A stretch of DNA of 5,624 bases from Actinomycetales bacterium (GTDB lineage Bacteria > Actinomycetota > Actinomycetes > Actinomycetales > BWSM-131): assembly GCA_030149025.1 (NCBI GenBank), contig JASBSH010000012.1:1-5624 (forward strand). Direction: 5' to 3'. Shown here in pieces: positions 4,705 to 5,624 of the stretch; position 1 is the first letter of the stretch, and each line of letters begins with the position of its first letter. The position numbers and the translations under genes were made by a program. The notes under the pieces were generated by a model. The model had not been told where the DNA came from and did not search any database. It saw only the letters and a program-made list of their open reading frames with translations.

Positions 4705-5624
4705 AGAGGTATGTTGCCGTGCTTCTTGGGCGGAAGCGTCTGCCGCTTGTTCCGGAGCATCCGCAGTGCCTTCACGACCTCCGCGCGGGTGCGGGACGGC
4801 GCGATAACGGCGTCCACGTAACCGCGCTCGGCGGCCACGTACGGGTTCGCCAGGGTCTGCTCGTACTCGGTGATGAACTCCTGCCGCAGGGTTTCGACGT
4901 CCTCGCCACGCTCCGCGGCGGCCTTGAGCTGCGAGCGGTACAGGATGTTGACGGCGCCCTGCGCGCCCATCACCGCGATCTGCGCCGTCGGCCAGGCCAG
5001 GTTCACGTCCGCGCCCAGGTGCTTGGAGCCCATGACGTCGTACGCGCCGCCGTACGCCTTGCGGGTGATCACCGTCACCAGTGGCACGGTCGCCTCGGCA
5101 TACGCGAAGATCAGCTTCGCGCCGCGACGGATGATCCCGTCCCACTCCTGGCCGGCGCCGGGAAGGAAACCCGGCACGTCCACGAACGTCAGCACCGGCA
5201 CGTTGAACGCGTCACAGGTGCGCACGAACCGCGCCGCCTTCTCCGAGGCGTCGATGTCCAGCGTGCCGGCAAGCTGCATCGGCTGGTTCGCCACGACGCC
5301 GACCGCGCGCCCCTCGACCCGGCCGAACCCGGTGATGATGTTCGGGGCGAACAGCGGCTGCGTCTCAAGGAAGTCGCCGTCGTCCACGACGTGCGCGATC
5401 ACCTCGTGCATGTCGTACGGCTGGTTGGCCGAGTCCGGGATGAAGGTGTCGAGCTCGAGGTCCTCGTCGGTGATCTCGAGCAACGACGGGTCGCCGTCCG
5501 GACCGTCCAGGAAGACCGGCGGCTCGGACAGGTTGTTCGACGGCAGGAAGCTGAGCAGCTCCTTGACGTAGGCGATCGCGTCGTCCTCGCCGGTCGCCAT
5601 GTAGTGCGCGTTGCCGGACTTGGT
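4701..5624 (-). CDS. Acyl-CoA (propionyl-CoA type) carboxylase carboxyltransferase beta subunit, 5' end cut off by window
   Basis: The visible 307 residues are the C-terminal part of a protein normally about 530 aa long. The frame is open through the right edge. Recognisable family segments, in visible numbering, are SGNAHYM (3-9), ELLSFLPSNN (22-31), GFGRVEGRAVGVVANQP (99-115), FVDVPGFLPGAGQEW (147-161), TRKAYGGAYDVMGSKHLGAD (187-206), AWPTAQIAVMGAQGAVNILY (210-229) and the ending KKHGNIPL (300-307). The enzyme transfers a carboxyl group from biotin on the alpha subunit to an acyl-CoA, making methylmalonyl-CoA or malonyl-CoA. The Asp after GGAY (visible residue 196) corresponds, as far as I can align it, to Asp422 of Streptomyces coelicolor PccB, which is linked to propionyl-CoA preference. 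Its TGA overlaps the next gene's GTG by 4 bp. It could be named pccB or accD5; which paralogue cannot be settled from this part. Confidence 0.94.
   Translation of the reverse strand, partial: TKSGNAHYMATGEDDAIAYVKELLSFLPSNNLSEPPVFLDGPDGDPSLLEITDEDLELDTFIPDSANQPYDMHEVIAHVVDDGDFLETQPLFAPNIITGFGRVEGRAVGVVANQPMQLAGTLDIDASEKAARFVRTCDAFNVPVLTFVDVPGFLPGAGQEWDGIIRRGAKLIFAYAEATVPLVTVITRKAYGGAYDVMGSKHLGADVNLAWPTAQIAVMGAQGAVNILYRSQLKAAAERGEDVETLRQEFITEYEQTLANPYVAAERGYVDAVIAPSRTRAEVVKALRMLRNKRQTLPPKKHGNIPL

Noticed and set aside
4705..5145. Upstream extension of the 199-aa protein frame
   Set aside because: It is the +1 shadow of the carboxyltransferase gene; the GTGA overlap at 4704 gives a natural start.
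1..5624. tRNA, rRNA, insertion sequence or phage genes
   Set aside because: I found no tRNA-like cloverleaf, no transposase motif and no terminal inverted repeats; the genes are normal chromosomal types.

Overview
The window is GC-rich, densely packed DNA with many GTG starts, 1-4 bp gene overlaps, an apparent leaderless start and an acyl-CoA carboxylase epsilon subunit. Together these point to a high-GC actinobacterium, perhaps Pseudonocardiales or Geodermatophilales-like; I cannot name the genus. Every gene I can support is on the minus strand, so biological order runs from the right edge to the left edge. The long plus-strand reading frames are antisense shadows.

The first block (5624 to 3872) is an acyl-CoA carboxylase operon. 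It holds the 3' part of a propionyl-CoA carboxylase-type carboxyltransferase beta subunit, an unrecognised acidic 199-aa protein, and the small epsilon subunit AccE. All three are joined by 4-bp GTGA overlaps. The 199-aa protein sits between two genes that are usually adjacent, so it is a candidate partner of the carboxylase.

A 175-bp gap (3697-3871) follows. It carries 11-bp tandem repeats, a good sigma-70-like promoter and a strong hairpin in the presumed 5' leader.

The second block (3696 to 1725) is a coupled three-gene membrane operon: a secreted, C-terminally anchored helical protein with an internal duplication, a complete cytochrome b of b6/subunit-IV layout, and an 88-aa two-helix membrane protein. 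No Rieske protein and no CxxCH cytochrome c is encoded here, and the usual PEWY quinol motif of the cytochrome b reads PLWF. This looks like a non-standard quinone/haem-b module rather than the normal qcrCAB operon, and it is the most interesting part of the window.

The third block is a 91-aa Cys/His-rich protein with a probable heavy-metal-associated-like fold (1407-1682), with a strong ribosome binding site and a possible promoter of its own. The last gene is the 5' part of a DUF885 putative metallopeptidase (1356 to the left edge), with a textbook leaderless promoter whose -35 area is covered by a perfect dyad.
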